Shown: one piece after another, positions 42,424 to 51,009 of the stretch
Layout of the letters: each line of letters begins with the position of its first letter
How positions within the stretch are numbered: position 1 is the first letter of the stretch
NCBI GenBank assembly: GCA_902579115.1
Contig: CACHFP010000001.1
Span: 186,001 to 250,000 of the forward strand
Source: an uncultured Pelagibacteraceae bacterium
Lineage (GTDB): Bacteria; Pseudomonadota; Alphaproteobacteria; Pelagibacterales; Pelagibacteraceae
DNA length: 64,000 nucleotides
Direction: 5' to 3'
Translations under genes and position numbers: made by a program
Notes under the pieces: model-generated
The model's database searches: none
What the model was told of the DNA's origin: nothing
Seen by the model: the letters and a program-made list of their open reading frames with translations, nothing else

Positions 42424-42701
42424 TTATTAATTAGTTTTCTTAGTTTCTTACTTGGTCTAAATCTTACCTTATTTTTTTCTGGAACATAAATTATTTCTCC
42501 TGTTTTTGGATTACGAGCAGAATGTTTTTCTTTTATATTTTTTATAAAAAAAGAGCCAAAACCTCGTATTTCAACTTTCAGATTATTTTGAAGAGACCAA
42601 GCTAAATTTTCACAAAAAAATTCGAAAACTTCTTCTAAATCATAAGTATTCAGTTCAGGATTTTTGATTTTAAGTTGTTTGATGAGTTCAGCTCTCGACA
42701 A
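42420..42701 (-). CDS. ihfB: Integration host factor subunit beta
   Basis: 93-residue DNA-bending protein of the HU/IHF family: MSRAELIKQL start, VEIRGFGSFFIKN and the DNA-contacting arm ARNPKTGEIIYVPEKNKVRFRPSKKLR. It begins one base after rpsA, the conserved rpsA-ihfB order, which favours IHF-beta over HU. Heterodimerises with IhfA encoded elsewhere. Confidence 0.93.
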   Translation of the reverse strand: MSRAELIKQLKIKNPELNTYDLEEVFEFFCENLAWSLQNNLKVEIRGFGSFFIKNIKEKHSARNPKTGEIIYVPEKNKVRFRPSKKLRKLINK

Positions 42702-44423
42702 TTATTTTTCTTTTTTTTCTTTTTTCCCAATTGCTTTTTCAAATATACCTTTAAGCGTAGCTCCAGATTTAGTAGCACCTTCTCCAAATTTAGCAATTAA
42801 AGACTTTTCCTCATCTATTTGGGCTGCTTTGACACTCAACTTAATTTTTCTTGCTTTGAGATCTAATTCAGTGACTTTAGCATCGAGTGCGTTTCCGGGG
42901 GAAAAAACTTCTGGACGAGCGTCCGCGGCGTCTTTTGCTAAGTCGGACTTTCTAATAGTCACTACCAGTTTTTTATCCTTATCAATTGAAACTTTTACTC
43001 CAGTTTTCAATACCTCATGGATTCTTGTAGTTATTATACTTCCAACCTTCTTTTTATTTTCTTTAAACCAATCAAGAGGATCTTTATCTAAAGATCTTTT
43101 CGAAAATCTTATTTTGTCATCTTTAATTTCTAGAATTTTCACCTCTAAAGTATCATTTTTCTTAAATTTTTTTAAATCCTCAATATTTTCTTCATATGAA
43201 ATTTCTTTATAATGAAGCATACCGGCTAATCCAACGTCTGTTAATTCTGCAAATATTGCTTTATCAGTAATATTAATAATTTTTACTTTTACTTTTTGAC
43301 CAATTTTATCTTTTATTTTTTCCCAAGGATTTTCTAATGTAGCTTTGTATGATAATGAAATTCTTTTAGATTCTTTATCAATATTCACAATTTTAAATTT
43401 AATATTTTGTGAAACAGAAAGCACCTTATTTGGCTTGATATTTCTATTTGTCCAATCCAATTCAGAATTGTGTATTAATCCTTCTATACCTTCCTCAATT
43501 TTTACAAAACATCCATAATCCATAATTTTAGTAACAACACCCTCATAAATTTCTCCAACCTTGTATTTCTTTTCAATGTTTTCGAAAGGATCTTCAGTTA
43601 GGGCTTTTATCGATGCAGAGACACGATTAGTCTTTCCATCAACTTTTGTAATTTTTACCTTTAATTTTTGTCCTATAGTCACTAAGTCAGAGGGCTTTTT
43701 AACTCTTCCATGACTTAAATCTGAAACGTGCAGAAGCGCATCAACTCCATTAATATCTAAAAATATTCCCCAGTCTGTTGTAGCCTTTACAATTGCATTA
43801 TTAACAATATCTCCTTCGTTAATATTCTTAAGAGCTTCAGTAATTTCTGCATTTTTACTCTTTTCCAGAACTGCTCTTCTAGAAACACAGACATTACCCC
43901 TATTTTTATCTATTCTGGTAGCTATAACTTTGATTGGAGTATTCATTAGATGATCAACTTTTTTTAAAGGTCTCACATCTATTTGTGAAGATGGCATGAA
44001 ACATGGTAAACCTTCCACAGTCGCAATAAAACCTCCCTTTACTTTTCCAGTAATATAACCTGTCATTTCTTCTTTCGTTTCAAAAACTTTTTCCATTTTT
44101 TTCCACGTCTTCATTTTTCTCGCTTTTTCTCTTGAAATAATAATTTCACCTTTAAAACTCTCAATTCTCTCTAGATAAACATCAATTTTTGATCCCACTT
44201 TAAGTTTAGCTAGTTCATCATCGTTATTAAATTCGTCTACTGGAATCATGCCTTCCATCTTAGCTTTACAATCAACTACAATAAAATTTTTTGTAATTTC
44301 TGTAACTGTTGCCTTTATTATTTCGTTTTCTTTAAGCTTTCGGTCTTTGAAGTCTTTTTCTAAAAGATTTTGAAATTCTTTTTGGGAGGTACTAATGCCT
44401 TTTAGTTCTTGCTCAGTTGGCAT
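42702..44423 (-). CDS. rpsA: 30S ribosomal protein S1
   Basis: 573 residues with six S1 RNA-binding repeats; typical repeat ends such as GMIPVDEF, GFIATVEGLPCFMPSSQ, WGIFLDINGVDALLHVSDLSHGR (split by the third), YGCFVKIEEGIEGLIHNSEL and GLAGMLHYKE are evident. S1 brings mRNA to the ribosome, important where Shine-Dalgarno sites are weak, as in many genes here. The Lys-rich tail (AIGKKEKKEK) is short. Overlaps cmk by 11 bases. Confidence 0.96.
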   Translation of the reverse strand: MPTEQELKGISTSQKEFQNLLEKDFKDRKLKENEIIKATVTEITKNFIVVDCKAKMEGMIPVDEFNNDDELAKLKVGSKIDVYLERIESFKGEIIISREKARKMKTWKKMEKVFETKEEMTGYITGKVKGGFIATVEGLPCFMPSSQIDVRPLKKVDHLMNTPIKVIATRIDKNRGNVCVSRRAVLEKSKNAEITEALKNINEGDIVNNAIVKATTDWGIFLDINGVDALLHVSDLSHGRVKKPSDLVTIGQKLKVKITKVDGKTNRVSASIKALTEDPFENIEKKYKVGEIYEGVVTKIMDYGCFVKIEEGIEGLIHNSELDWTNRNIKPNKVLSVSQNIKFKIVNIDKESKRISLSYKATLENPWEKIKDKIGQKVKVKIINITDKAIFAELTDVGLAGMLHYKEISYEENIEDLKKFKKNDTLEVKILEIKDDKIRFSKRSLDKDPLDWFKENKKKVGSIITTRIHEVLKTGVKVSIDKDKKLVVTIRKSDLAKDAADARPEVFSPGNALDAKVTELDLKARKIKLSVKAAQIDEEKSLIAKFGEGATKSGATLKGIFEKAIGKKEKKEK

Positions 44424-45069
44424 ATTTTTTTTTTAACACCTTTTCAACGTATTTTGACATTTTTTTCAACATAGCTTGTTTATCTAATTTACCGGTGTCG
44501 ATTTCTATCGAATCTCTATGTTTAAGTAAAGGGGAGTTTTTCCTTTTAGTATCTAAAATATTTCTTATTCTTAGGGCTTTTTTTACCTCTTTAAGATTAA
44601 TTTTTGGATTTATTTTTTTCAATTCTTTATGTCTCCTGACCGAGGCTATTTCAAGATTGCATTTAAAAAAAAATTTTACATCTGAATTTGGAAGTATTTT
44701 TGTTGAAATGTCTCTCCCTTCAATACAACAATTTTTATTTTTTTTTGAAAAAGCAGTTTGAAAATTCTTTAATATCTCTCTTATTTTGGAATTTTTGGCT
44801 ATTAAAGCGCTATGAGCCGAGATCTTTTGAGTATGTAGATTAATTTTTTGTAGGTTTTGATATCTTAAGGTTTTAAATTTCAAATCGATAAATCTGATCT
44901 TGTTTTTTGGATTATATTTAAGTATTAAAAAACTTGCGTATCTATAAAGCAGCCCTGAGGAGAGAAATTTCAATTTGTATTTTCTTGAAATCATTTTTGC
45001 CCCGGTAGACTTTCCAGTCGCAGCACCTCCATCACAAGAAATTTGTAAAAATTTATTTTTTAATCTCAA
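44413..45069 (-). CDS. cmk: Cytidylate kinase
   Basis: 218 residues. P-loop DGGAATGKST (residues about 14-23), the NMP-binding region SSGLLYRYASFLIL, CIEGRDISTKILPN and the RHKELKKINPKINLKEVKKALRIRNI lid are visible. Phosphorylates CMP and dCMP. The order aroA-cmk-rpsA is conserved in Proteobacteria. Overlaps aroA by 17 and rpsA by 11 bases. Confidence 0.94.
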   Translation of the reverse strand: MRLKNKFLQISCDGGAATGKSTGAKMISRKYKLKFLSSGLLYRYASFLILKYNPKNKIRFIDLKFKTLRYQNLQKINLHTQKISAHSALIAKNSKIREILKNFQTAFSKKNKNCCIEGRDISTKILPNSDVKFFFKCNLEIASVRRHKELKKINPKINLKEVKKALRIRNILDTKRKNSPLLKHRDSIEIDTGKLDKQAMLKKMSKYVEKVLKKKYAN

Positions 45070-46399
45070 ATTTTGCTCCTAGAAATTTCATAATCTTTAA
45101 AAAAGATGGAGAAGAAGTATTTACTGTCTCAAAGTTTTTAATATGTGCATTTGCTCCAGTCAAAGCAGCTAAAACGAAAGCTGACATACATATGCGATGA
45201 TCACCAAGGTTAGGCACTCTTATTTTTTTACCATAAGCGTTTATCATTCCTTTGCCAAAAATTTTTAATTGTCCATTTGAAGATACACTTTTAATACCAA
45301 TTTGTTTTAAAATTTTTTGCATTTCGGTAATTCTGTTACTTTCTTTATTAACTAAATCTCCAATACCTTTAAATATAGATACACCTTTTGTAAGCGCAGC
45401 CATCACAAATAGGATCGGAAATTCATCGGCAGTACTTGGATAAAAGCTTTTATTTGCTTTTAACGGGGAAAGCTTACTGCTTCTTATTAATATATCTCCC
45501 GTTGTTTCATTATTTTTTTTCTTTAAATTACGAAATTGTATTCTTGCGTTGTGTTTTTTTATAAGTTTATAAAAACCTATTCGTGTAGAGTTTAAACCTA
45601 CATTCCTAATTTTAATGGATGAATCATTATTAAGCAATGTCAAAGCAGTGAAAAATGCAGACGATGAAACATCTCCAGGCACTTTTATATTAATTGGGTT
45701 AAGGTATTTTTTACCGAAAACTTTTATAATTTTTTTTTCATTTTTTACTATTTTTATTGCCTGAAAATTTTTTAATAACATATTTTCAGTATGATTTCTG
45801 CTTTCCTCTTTTTCATATATCTCAGTGTTACCAAAACTATTTAATGCAGCTAAGATAACGGCAGATTTTAGTTGGGCGCTAACTCCAGAATTATAATTTA
45901 TTCCAATAGGCATATTGGTTGAAACAATCTTTAAAGGAAATTTAAACTTATTTTTTGGATAGAATGATGCTCCAAATTTTGACATTAAATAAATTAGTTT
46001 CTTCATACTCCTTTTATTTAAGGAATGATCGCCTCTAACTTTAATATGTATATTTGGAGTAGTTGACAATATTCCAATCAATAATCTTGCTAAAGTTCCA
46101 GAATTACCAAAATTTAATGATGAATTTTTTTTTGCACATAAGGAACCTAAACCTTTACCGTAAATCAGAAAGCTATTATCTTTTCGCTTTAAAATTTTTA
46201 CCCCTAATTCACGTAAACATTTAATAGTTGATTTCACGTCATCGGACATTAGGGCGTTCTGCACTGAGGAAATATTTTGACTTATTGAACTGATTAAAAA
46301 GCTTCTTATCGAAATTGATTTATCAGAGTCTACATTTATATTTTTTTTGAACGGAGAAATCTTATTCTTTATTAATAAATTATAACGGTTTGGCGACAT
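45053..46399 (-). CDS. aroA: 3-phosphoshikimate 1-carboxyvinyltransferase (EPSP synthase)
   Basis: Sixth shikimate-pathway step. 448 residues; N-terminal VDSDKSISIRSFLISS with the substrate Lys, the NFGNSGTLARLL phosphate/PEP loop, GVSAQLKSAVILAAL, PGDVSSSAFF, FYPSTADEFPILFVMAAL with the catalytic Asp and DHRICMSAFVLAAL. The NSGT loop (not NAGTA) hints at a class II-like enzyme. It heads the aroA-cmk-rpsA-ihfB block, 6 bases after lptB. Confidence 0.95.
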   Translation of the reverse strand: MSPNRYNLLIKNKISPFKKNINVDSDKSISIRSFLISSISQNISSVQNALMSDDVKSTIKCLRELGVKILKRKDNSFLIYGKGLGSLCAKKNSSLNFGNSGTLARLLIGILSTTPNIHIKVRGDHSLNKRSMKKLIYLMSKFGASFYPKNKFKFPLKIVSTNMPIGINYNSGVSAQLKSAVILAALNSFGNTEIYEKEESRNHTENMLLKNFQAIKIVKNEKKIIKVFGKKYLNPINIKVPGDVSSSAFFTALTLLNNDSSIKIRNVGLNSTRIGFYKLIKKHNARIQFRNLKKKNNETTGDILIRSSKLSPLKANKSFYPSTADEFPILFVMAALTKGVSIFKGIGDLVNKESNRITEMQKILKQIGIKSVSSNGQLKIFGKGMINAYGKKIRVPNLGDHRICMSAFVLAALTGANAHIKNFETVNTSSPSFLKIMKFLGAKFEIKK

Positions 46400-46405
46400 T
46401 AACTT

Positions 46406-47161
46406 TTAGGAAAATTGAGAACCAAAATAATGTTCGATAGCTTTTGATGATTTTAGCAGTTCTCTAGACGTACCCTCAGCAATTACTGTATTTTCACCGA
46501 GCACGTAACTTCTATCAGTTATATCAAATAAATTCTTCACATTATGATCAGTAACTAAAATAGCTGTGCCACTTGACTGGATTCTTAAAATATATTTTTG
46601 AATATCTTGTATCACCAGAGGATCAAGAGCAGCTAATGGTTCATCGAGTAAAACTATTTTTGGTTTATTTATCATAATTCTAGCCATCATTAATCTTCTT
46701 ATTTCACCGCCTGATAAAACTGACGCATTTAATGTTCTTAAATGTTGCAAGTTAAATTCGTCTAAAAGTTTTTCAGTAATATTTTTTTGATTTTCTATAC
46801 CGTTGATAGAAATTTGAGCAATACCTAAAATATTATCGTAAACAGACATATTAAATACACTTCTTTTTTGAGGAAGATAACCTAATCCCTCTTTAGATCT
46901 TAAATGAATTGGAACTTGATCAATAGATTTGCTATTTAAAAAAATTTTTCCGCCATCTACATTCTGTTCACCTATACACATAGAGAATAAAGTGGTTTTA
47001 CCACAACCATTTGGACCTAAGACACCAACGCATTCACCAGGAAATACTTTTAATGATAACTTTTTTAAAATTGGCCGTCCGTCAAATGATTTACTTACGT
47101 CTTTAACCTCAAATATTGGTTTATCTTTTTTAAATTTTAAAATTCTAAAGCCCTTTTTCAT
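46406..47161 (-). CDS. lptB: LPS export ABC transporter ATP-binding protein
   Basis: 251 residues. Walker A GPNGCGKTTL, Q-loop LGYLPQKRSVFNMSV typical of LptB, ABC signature LSGGEIRRLMMAR, Walker B IVLLDEPLAALDP and the switch His in VTDHN. Powers transfer of lipopolysaccharide from the inner membrane with LptFG. It overlaps lptC by four bases; the lptA gene that normally lies between the two is missing here. About 13 extra residues precede the usual N-terminus. Confidence 0.95.
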   Translation of the reverse strand: MKKGFRILKFKKDKPIFEVKDVSKSFDGRPILKKLSLKVFPGECVGVLGPNGCGKTTLFSMCIGEQNVDGGKIFLNSKSIDQVPIHLRSKEGLGYLPQKRSVFNMSVYDNILGIAQISINGIENQKNITEKLLDEFNLQHLRTLNASVLSGGEIRRLMMARIMINKPKIVLLDEPLAALDPLVIQDIQKYILRIQSSGTAILVTDHNVKNLFDITDRSYVLGENTVIAEGTSRELLKSSKAIEHYFGSQFS

Positions 47162-47766
47162 TTTAAGTTTAAATTTGCATTTATCTTATCATCATTACCT
47201 GAAGCAATATTCAAAGTTTGTTTTTTTATATCAAATAAGAGTTTATCTGCAACCATAGTTCCTCTTTTATCATTAATTTTTACTTTATCAGAAATAATTA
47301 AGTAACCCTTTGAATTTGAATATTCAGCTTTTTGTGCAAAAAGTTGGCTACCTTCGTATGATGCAATTACATTGCCTTTAAAATTCATATCTAAAGTCTT
47401 ATTATTATATATTCCAAAATCTGATTTTACTTGAAGCATAGTATCGTCTTTGAAATAAAATTTTGCTTCTACAAATTTCATATTTACTATTTCTTGATTT
47501 TCTCTATTGCTCGAGGCCTCTTCGGATTTTAAAATATATCTGTTCCCTGCAAGGTCTAAACCAGTATATTCAATATTATAAAAAGAATCAGCCTCGTCAG
47601 ATTGATTTTCTAACTGTTTTTTGATTTTATTTTGTATCTCTGACGAAACGATTTCATCTTCAAGACTTCTTTGATTTTGTACATATGTAAGAAATATAAT
47701 TAATAAACCCAAGGTTAGTAATACTAATTGAATTATTCTTAATTTTTTTTTTCTATCAATCATCAA
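47158..47766 (-). CDS. lptC: LPS export protein LptC
   Basis: 202 residues: one N-terminal membrane helix (IIQLVLLTLGLLIIFLTYV, residues 11-29) and a periplasmic beta-jellyroll with YNIEYTGLDLAGNRYILKSEEA, TLDMNFKGNVIASYEG and GTMVADKLLFDIKKQTL. LptC passes LPS from LptBFG to LptA. The C-terminal part resembles an OstA/LptA-like strand repeat, but the length is that of LptC alone. It overlaps kdsD and lptB by four bases each. Confidence 0.88.
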   Translation of the reverse strand: MMIDRKKKLRIIQLVLLTLGLLIIFLTYVQNQRSLEDEIVSSEIQNKIKKQLENQSDEADSFYNIEYTGLDLAGNRYILKSEEASSNRENQEIVNMKFVEAKFYFKDDTMLQVKSDFGIYNNKTLDMNFKGNVIASYEGSQLFAQKAEYSNSKGYLIISDKVKINDKRGTMVADKLLFDIKKQTLNIASGNDDKINANLNLK

Positions 47767-48740
47767 GCTATTTCATTTTTCAATAAAAAATGAATATGAA
47801 TTATTCCTCTTAAAATTTTATTTTGTTTTTTGTAATCTTTGTCAGAAACCACAAGTAAGCTGGTTATTTTCCTTTCATTCATTATAGCTAAAGCTTTTGA
47901 GGCAGACATATTTTCATTTACAACTAAAGGTTTTTTTGTAGCAAATTGTTTCAAATTTTTATTACCTGAAAAATTTTTTAGCTCTCTTCTCAAATCACCA
48001 TCCGTTAAAAGTCCTTTAATAAATTTATTTTTTAAGATTACTATAATTCCAAGTTTCTTTTGGTTCATAATTTTAAGGGCCTCTTTAAAATTTTTATCAA
48101 TACTTATTACCGGCATCTTATTACCCTTAACCATAATATCTTTAGCCAACTTTAGCGTTTCACCTAATATCCCTCCCTTATGAAAAAGACGAAAATTTTC
48201 TTTAGTAAATTTTTTCTTCTTCACCAATGTAGTTGCAAAACAATCACACAACAGCATTGCAAAAGATGTCGAGGAAGTTGGCACAATGTTATTTGGATCT
48301 GATTCTTTTAATTTAGGAATTAAAATTTTAATATCACTTGCTTTCAACAACATACTATTTTGATTAGATGCAATCCCGATAATCTTAATTCTAAAACGGT
48401 TTGCAAATTTAAGAATATTTGAAAGCTCAGAAGTATTCCCAGAATTTGAAATTACAATTAAAATATCTTTTTTGTCAATTTGTCCCATATCCCCATGTGA
48501 AGCTCCAGTAGGGTCAACAAAAAAACTTGGAATTCCCACACTTGAAAAAGTCGCTGCTGCTTTTTTGCAAATAAACGAATTTTTTCCAACCCCAGAAAAA
48601 ATTACTTTCCCTTTAGTATTTGAAATCAATTCTATTGCTTCAACAAAGGAATTGTTAAAAACTTTTTTTATTTTTTTTAATTCATTAATTTGTAGTGAGG
48701 CTGTTTTTTTTGCAAAAGATATGTAACTTTTCTTATTCAT
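47763..48740 (-). CDS. kdsD: Arabinose-5-phosphate isomerase (SIS and two CBS domains)
   Basis: 325 residues: SIS sugar-isomerase domain with VIFSGVGKNSFICKKAAATFSS, THG-like DPTGASHGDMG and ISNSGNTSEL, then a CBS pair (KGLLTDGDLRREL). Converts ribulose-5-phosphate to arabinose-5-phosphate for KDO in LPS. Location upstream of lptC is the conserved one. It shares a base with rnd. Confidence 0.93.
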   Translation of the reverse strand: MNKKSYISFAKKTASLQINELKKIKKVFNNSFVEAIELISNTKGKVIFSGVGKNSFICKKAAATFSSVGIPSFFVDPTGASHGDMGQIDKKDILIVISNSGNTSELSNILKFANRFRIKIIGIASNQNSMLLKASDIKILIPKLKESDPNNIVPTSSTSFAMLLCDCFATTLVKKKKFTKENFRLFHKGGILGETLKLAKDIMVKGNKMPVISIDKNFKEALKIMNQKKLGIIVILKNKFIKGLLTDGDLRRELKNFSGNKNLKQFATKKPLVVNENMSASKALAIMNERKITSLLVVSDKDYKKQNKILRGIIHIHFLLKNEIA

Positions 48741-49363
48741 TAATGTTCAAAAATATCCTCTTTAAAACCCTTCTGATCTAATTCAACTCTTGTGTTTAAA
48801 AATTCAACACAGTTTTTGAAAAGGTCGAATCTTTTTTCTCTTATAAGCATTTTTTCTAACTCTAATTTAATTTTATGTAAATAAATTACATCATTAGCAG
48901 CATACTCTAACTGTTTGTCAGTTAATTCATTAATATCCTTATTCCAATCACTACTACCAAATCTTTTGTCAATTGATTTATTACAAAATTCCTGAACTAA
49001 ATTTTTTAAGCCATGTGCATCTGTGTAGGTTCTAACAATTTTAGAGGCAATTTTAGTATCGAAAAAATTTTTTATTTTACATTTTAAAAAATATTCTAAA
49101 GCATTTTTATCAAATCGTAAGTAATGTCCAATTTTTAAAATTTTTTCATTTTCCAAAACTGAAACTAAATTTGGAGCTTTGTAATTATTCTTATTAGGTT
49201 GAATAATATAAACATTTTGTTTTTCGTCACATATTTGTATGAGGCTAAGCTTGTCTCTTTCTGGAATTTGTAAACCAGTTGCCTCAGTATCAATTGCAAT
49301 ACTATTCTTAAATGAACTGGCTATTTCTGTTGTTATGTCCTCTTTAATCTTAGTTATTTTCAT
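48740..49363 (-). CDS. rnd: Ribonuclease D-like 3'-5' exonuclease
   Basis: 207 residues from the ATG at 49363, which is preferred to an upstream in-frame ATG at 49402 lying in the divergent gene. DEDD motifs: IAIDTEATGL (Exo I), LRFDKNALEYF (Exo II) and YAANDVIYLHKI (Exo III). It lacks the HRDC domain of full-length RNase D, as do many alphaproteobacterial forms. Trims 3' ends of tRNA precursors. First gene of the superoperon; the 17-base gap to the plus-strand neighbour must contain both promoters. Confidence 0.9.
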   Translation of the reverse strand: MKITKIKEDITTEIASSFKNSIAIDTEATGLQIPERDKLSLIQICDEKQNVYIIQPNKNNYKAPNLVSVLENEKILKIGHYLRFDKNALEYFLKCKIKNFFDTKIASKIVRTYTDAHGLKNLVQEFCNKSIDKRFGSSDWNKDINELTDKQLEYAANDVIYLHKIKLELEKMLIREKRFDLFKNCVEFLNTRVELDQKGFKEDIFEH

Positions 49364-49380
49364 ATATAAGTTTAAATACC

Positions 49381-50325
49381 ATGAAAAACCAAATTTGCAC
49401 AATCTTAGGTGGTGGGGGTTTTATAGGAAGATATCTTGTTCGAAATTTGACCAAGAAAAACTATAGATGTATTATTACTACAAGAAAAGCCTTTCAAAAA
49501 GGTTATTTAAAGACTCAGGCTACACCAGGTGCTATCGAACTTTTAGATTGGAATCCTAATAATTTTTCAGATTTAAAAGAAGCTATTAAAAATTCAGATG
49601 TTGTTGTGAATTTAATTGGCATTCTCTTTGAGAATAGAAAACAAAAATTTTATAATATTCATTCAAAAATTCCTGAAGCGGTTGCTAAGATTTGCTCAGA
49701 ATCAGATGTAAAAAAATTTATTCACGTCAGCGCTATAGGAGCTAATGATAAATCAAAATCTCTATATCAAAAATCAAAATACCTTGGCGAACAAAAAGCA
49801 TTAGAGAATTTTAAAAAAACAGTAATCATAAGACCAAGTGTAGTATGCGGTCCGGAAGATAATTTTACTAATCTATTTTCGAAATTAAGTATATTGCCTA
49901 TAATTCCAGTTGTAGGCAAAAATTATAAGTTTCAACCAATTTTAGTTTCAGATGTTGTAAGCTCTATTTTAAAAGCGATTGAAATTAAAAATAACGAAAG
50001 TAAAATCTATGAGATTGGAGGACCAAAAATAATTAGTTTTGGAGATATGGTTAAGTCAATTTTATCAACTATTAATAAAAAAAGATTTGTTGTTGAAATG
50101 CCAATGCCAATTGCAAAAATACAGAGTAGTATAACTGATTTACTGCCTTTACCTCCGATTTTAACTAGAGACCAATGTGAAATTTTGTCTGAAGCAGATA
50201 ATGTTGTTTCCAATAATCATTTAACACTTAAAGATCTTGATATAGACCCAACAGATGTTGAAGAAGAGATGAAAAAATGGTTATGGAGATATAAAGATGG
50301 AGGCCAGTTCGCTAAAGCACAATGA
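49381..50325 (+). CDS. NAD(P)-binding protein similar to complex I 39-kDa subunit (NDUFA9)
   Basis: 314 residues, extended SDR fold: LGGGGFIGRYLVRNL nucleotide loop (residues 8-22), VVVNLIGILFE, FIHVSAIGAN with the YQKSKYLGEQ pair, and RPSVVCGPEDNFTNLF. These blocks are typical of the alphaproteobacterial/mitochondrial NDUFA9-type protein that binds NADPH and associates with NADH:ubiquinone oxidoreductase. It overlaps the SMR gene by four bases. Confidence 0.86.
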   Translation: MKNQICTILGGGGFIGRYLVRNLTKKNYRCIITTRKAFQKGYLKTQATPGAIELLDWNPNNFSDLKEAIKNSDVVVNLIGILFENRKQKFYNIHSKIPEAVAKICSESDVKKFIHVSAIGANDKSKSLYQKSKYLGEQKALENFKKTVIIRPSVVCGPEDNFTNLFSKLSILPIIPVVGKNYKFQPILVSDVVSSILKAIEIKNNESKIYEIGGPKIISFGDMVKSILSTINKKRFVVEMPMPIAKIQSSITDLLPLPPILTRDQCEILSEADNVVSNNHLTLKDLDIDPTDVEEEMKKWLWRYKDGGQFAKAQ

Positions 50326-50666
50326 AAAGTATAAGTTTGTTTAGTGGATATATTTATTTAATTCTTGCAATCATAACAGGTATTGCCACTAACGGTTTTC
50401 TCAAAACCACAGAAAGTTTTACCAAGCTCACACCAACAATTTTTTGCATCACAAGTATTGTTGTTTGTATTTTTTGTTTATCTAGAGCAATGACTATAAT
50501 ACCTGTAGGATTTACTTATGCCACTTACGGAGCATTAACGATAACTGCAGTTACATTATTTGGAATATTTAAATACAATCAAACTCCTAATCTTTATGGT
50601 ACTGTTGGATTAATTTTAATTGTTTCAGGAGTTATACTTTTAAACCTTTTTGGTAAATTAAAGTAA
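50322..50666 (+). CDS. SMR-type four-helix membrane protein lacking the essential Glu
   Basis: 114 residues with four membrane helices and the SMR pattern: YIYLILAI at the first helix, FLKTTESFTKLTP, IPVGFTYATYGAL, and SGVILLNL at the end. It aligns with EmrE without gaps in helix 1, but the position of the essential Glu14 is Gly20, and Trp63 is Tyr. Proton-coupled drug exchange is therefore unlikely; lipid or polyprenyl-carrier transport (ArnE/ArnF-like) or another role is possible. Translated with the NDUFA9-like gene. Confidence 0.78.
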   Translation: MKSISLFSGYIYLILAIITGIATNGFLKTTESFTKLTPTIFCITSIVVCIFCLSRAMTIIPVGFTYATYGALTITAVTLFGIFKYNQTPNLYGTVGLILIVSGVILLNLFGKLK

Positions 50667-50667
50667 A

Positions 50668-50691
50668 CCCCTGATGTTTTTAAATCAGGGG
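50668..50691 (+). terminator. Hairpin terminator after the SMR gene
   Basis: CCCCTGAT / ATCAGGGG with an 8-base loop, right after the SMR stop and 19 bases before the convergent small gene end. Only a mild T-rich tail on the plus strand; it may serve both transcripts. Confidence 0.7.
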
Positions 50692-50709
50692 CATTTAATT
50701 ACTTTATAA

Positions 50710-50907
50710 CTAATTATTTAAAGATGCTGTGATAGGTTCTTTATTTTTGTTAGCTCTTTTTTCAGCGATTTTTTTCTCGATACTAGCTATCTTTAGATCA
50801 ATCTTTGATAGTTTTTTTTGTTTAGTGCTTATCCTATTTTTAAGCTTATCGATTGATTTTAATATTTTTTTCTTTTTCTTTTCGTTTTTTTTTAACTTTT
50901 TTTTCAT
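50710..50907 (-). CDS. 65-residue Lys-rich coiled-coil protein
   Basis: An excellent GGAGG ribosome site lies 6 bases before the ATG, stronger than for most genes here. The product starts MKKKLKKNEKKKKKILKS and has a heptad pattern (ILKSIDKLKNRI...LSKIDLKIASIEKKI) to residue 52. Highly basic, cytoplasmic. Monocistronic. No family recognised; possibly an abundant nucleic-acid- or polyphosphate-associated peptide (guess). Confidence 0.72.
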   Translation of the reverse strand: MKKKLKKNEKKKKKILKSIDKLKNRISTKQKKLSKIDLKIASIEKKIAEKRANKNKEPITASLNN

Positions 50908-51009
50908 ATTGTTCCTCCAAAAAAGAAAAATCTAAAATAATCTAAAAAATTTTTCAAATGAAATTAAGAAAAATCTTTTAAACTAAAAGTTGAAAAAATT
51001 TAGAAAATC

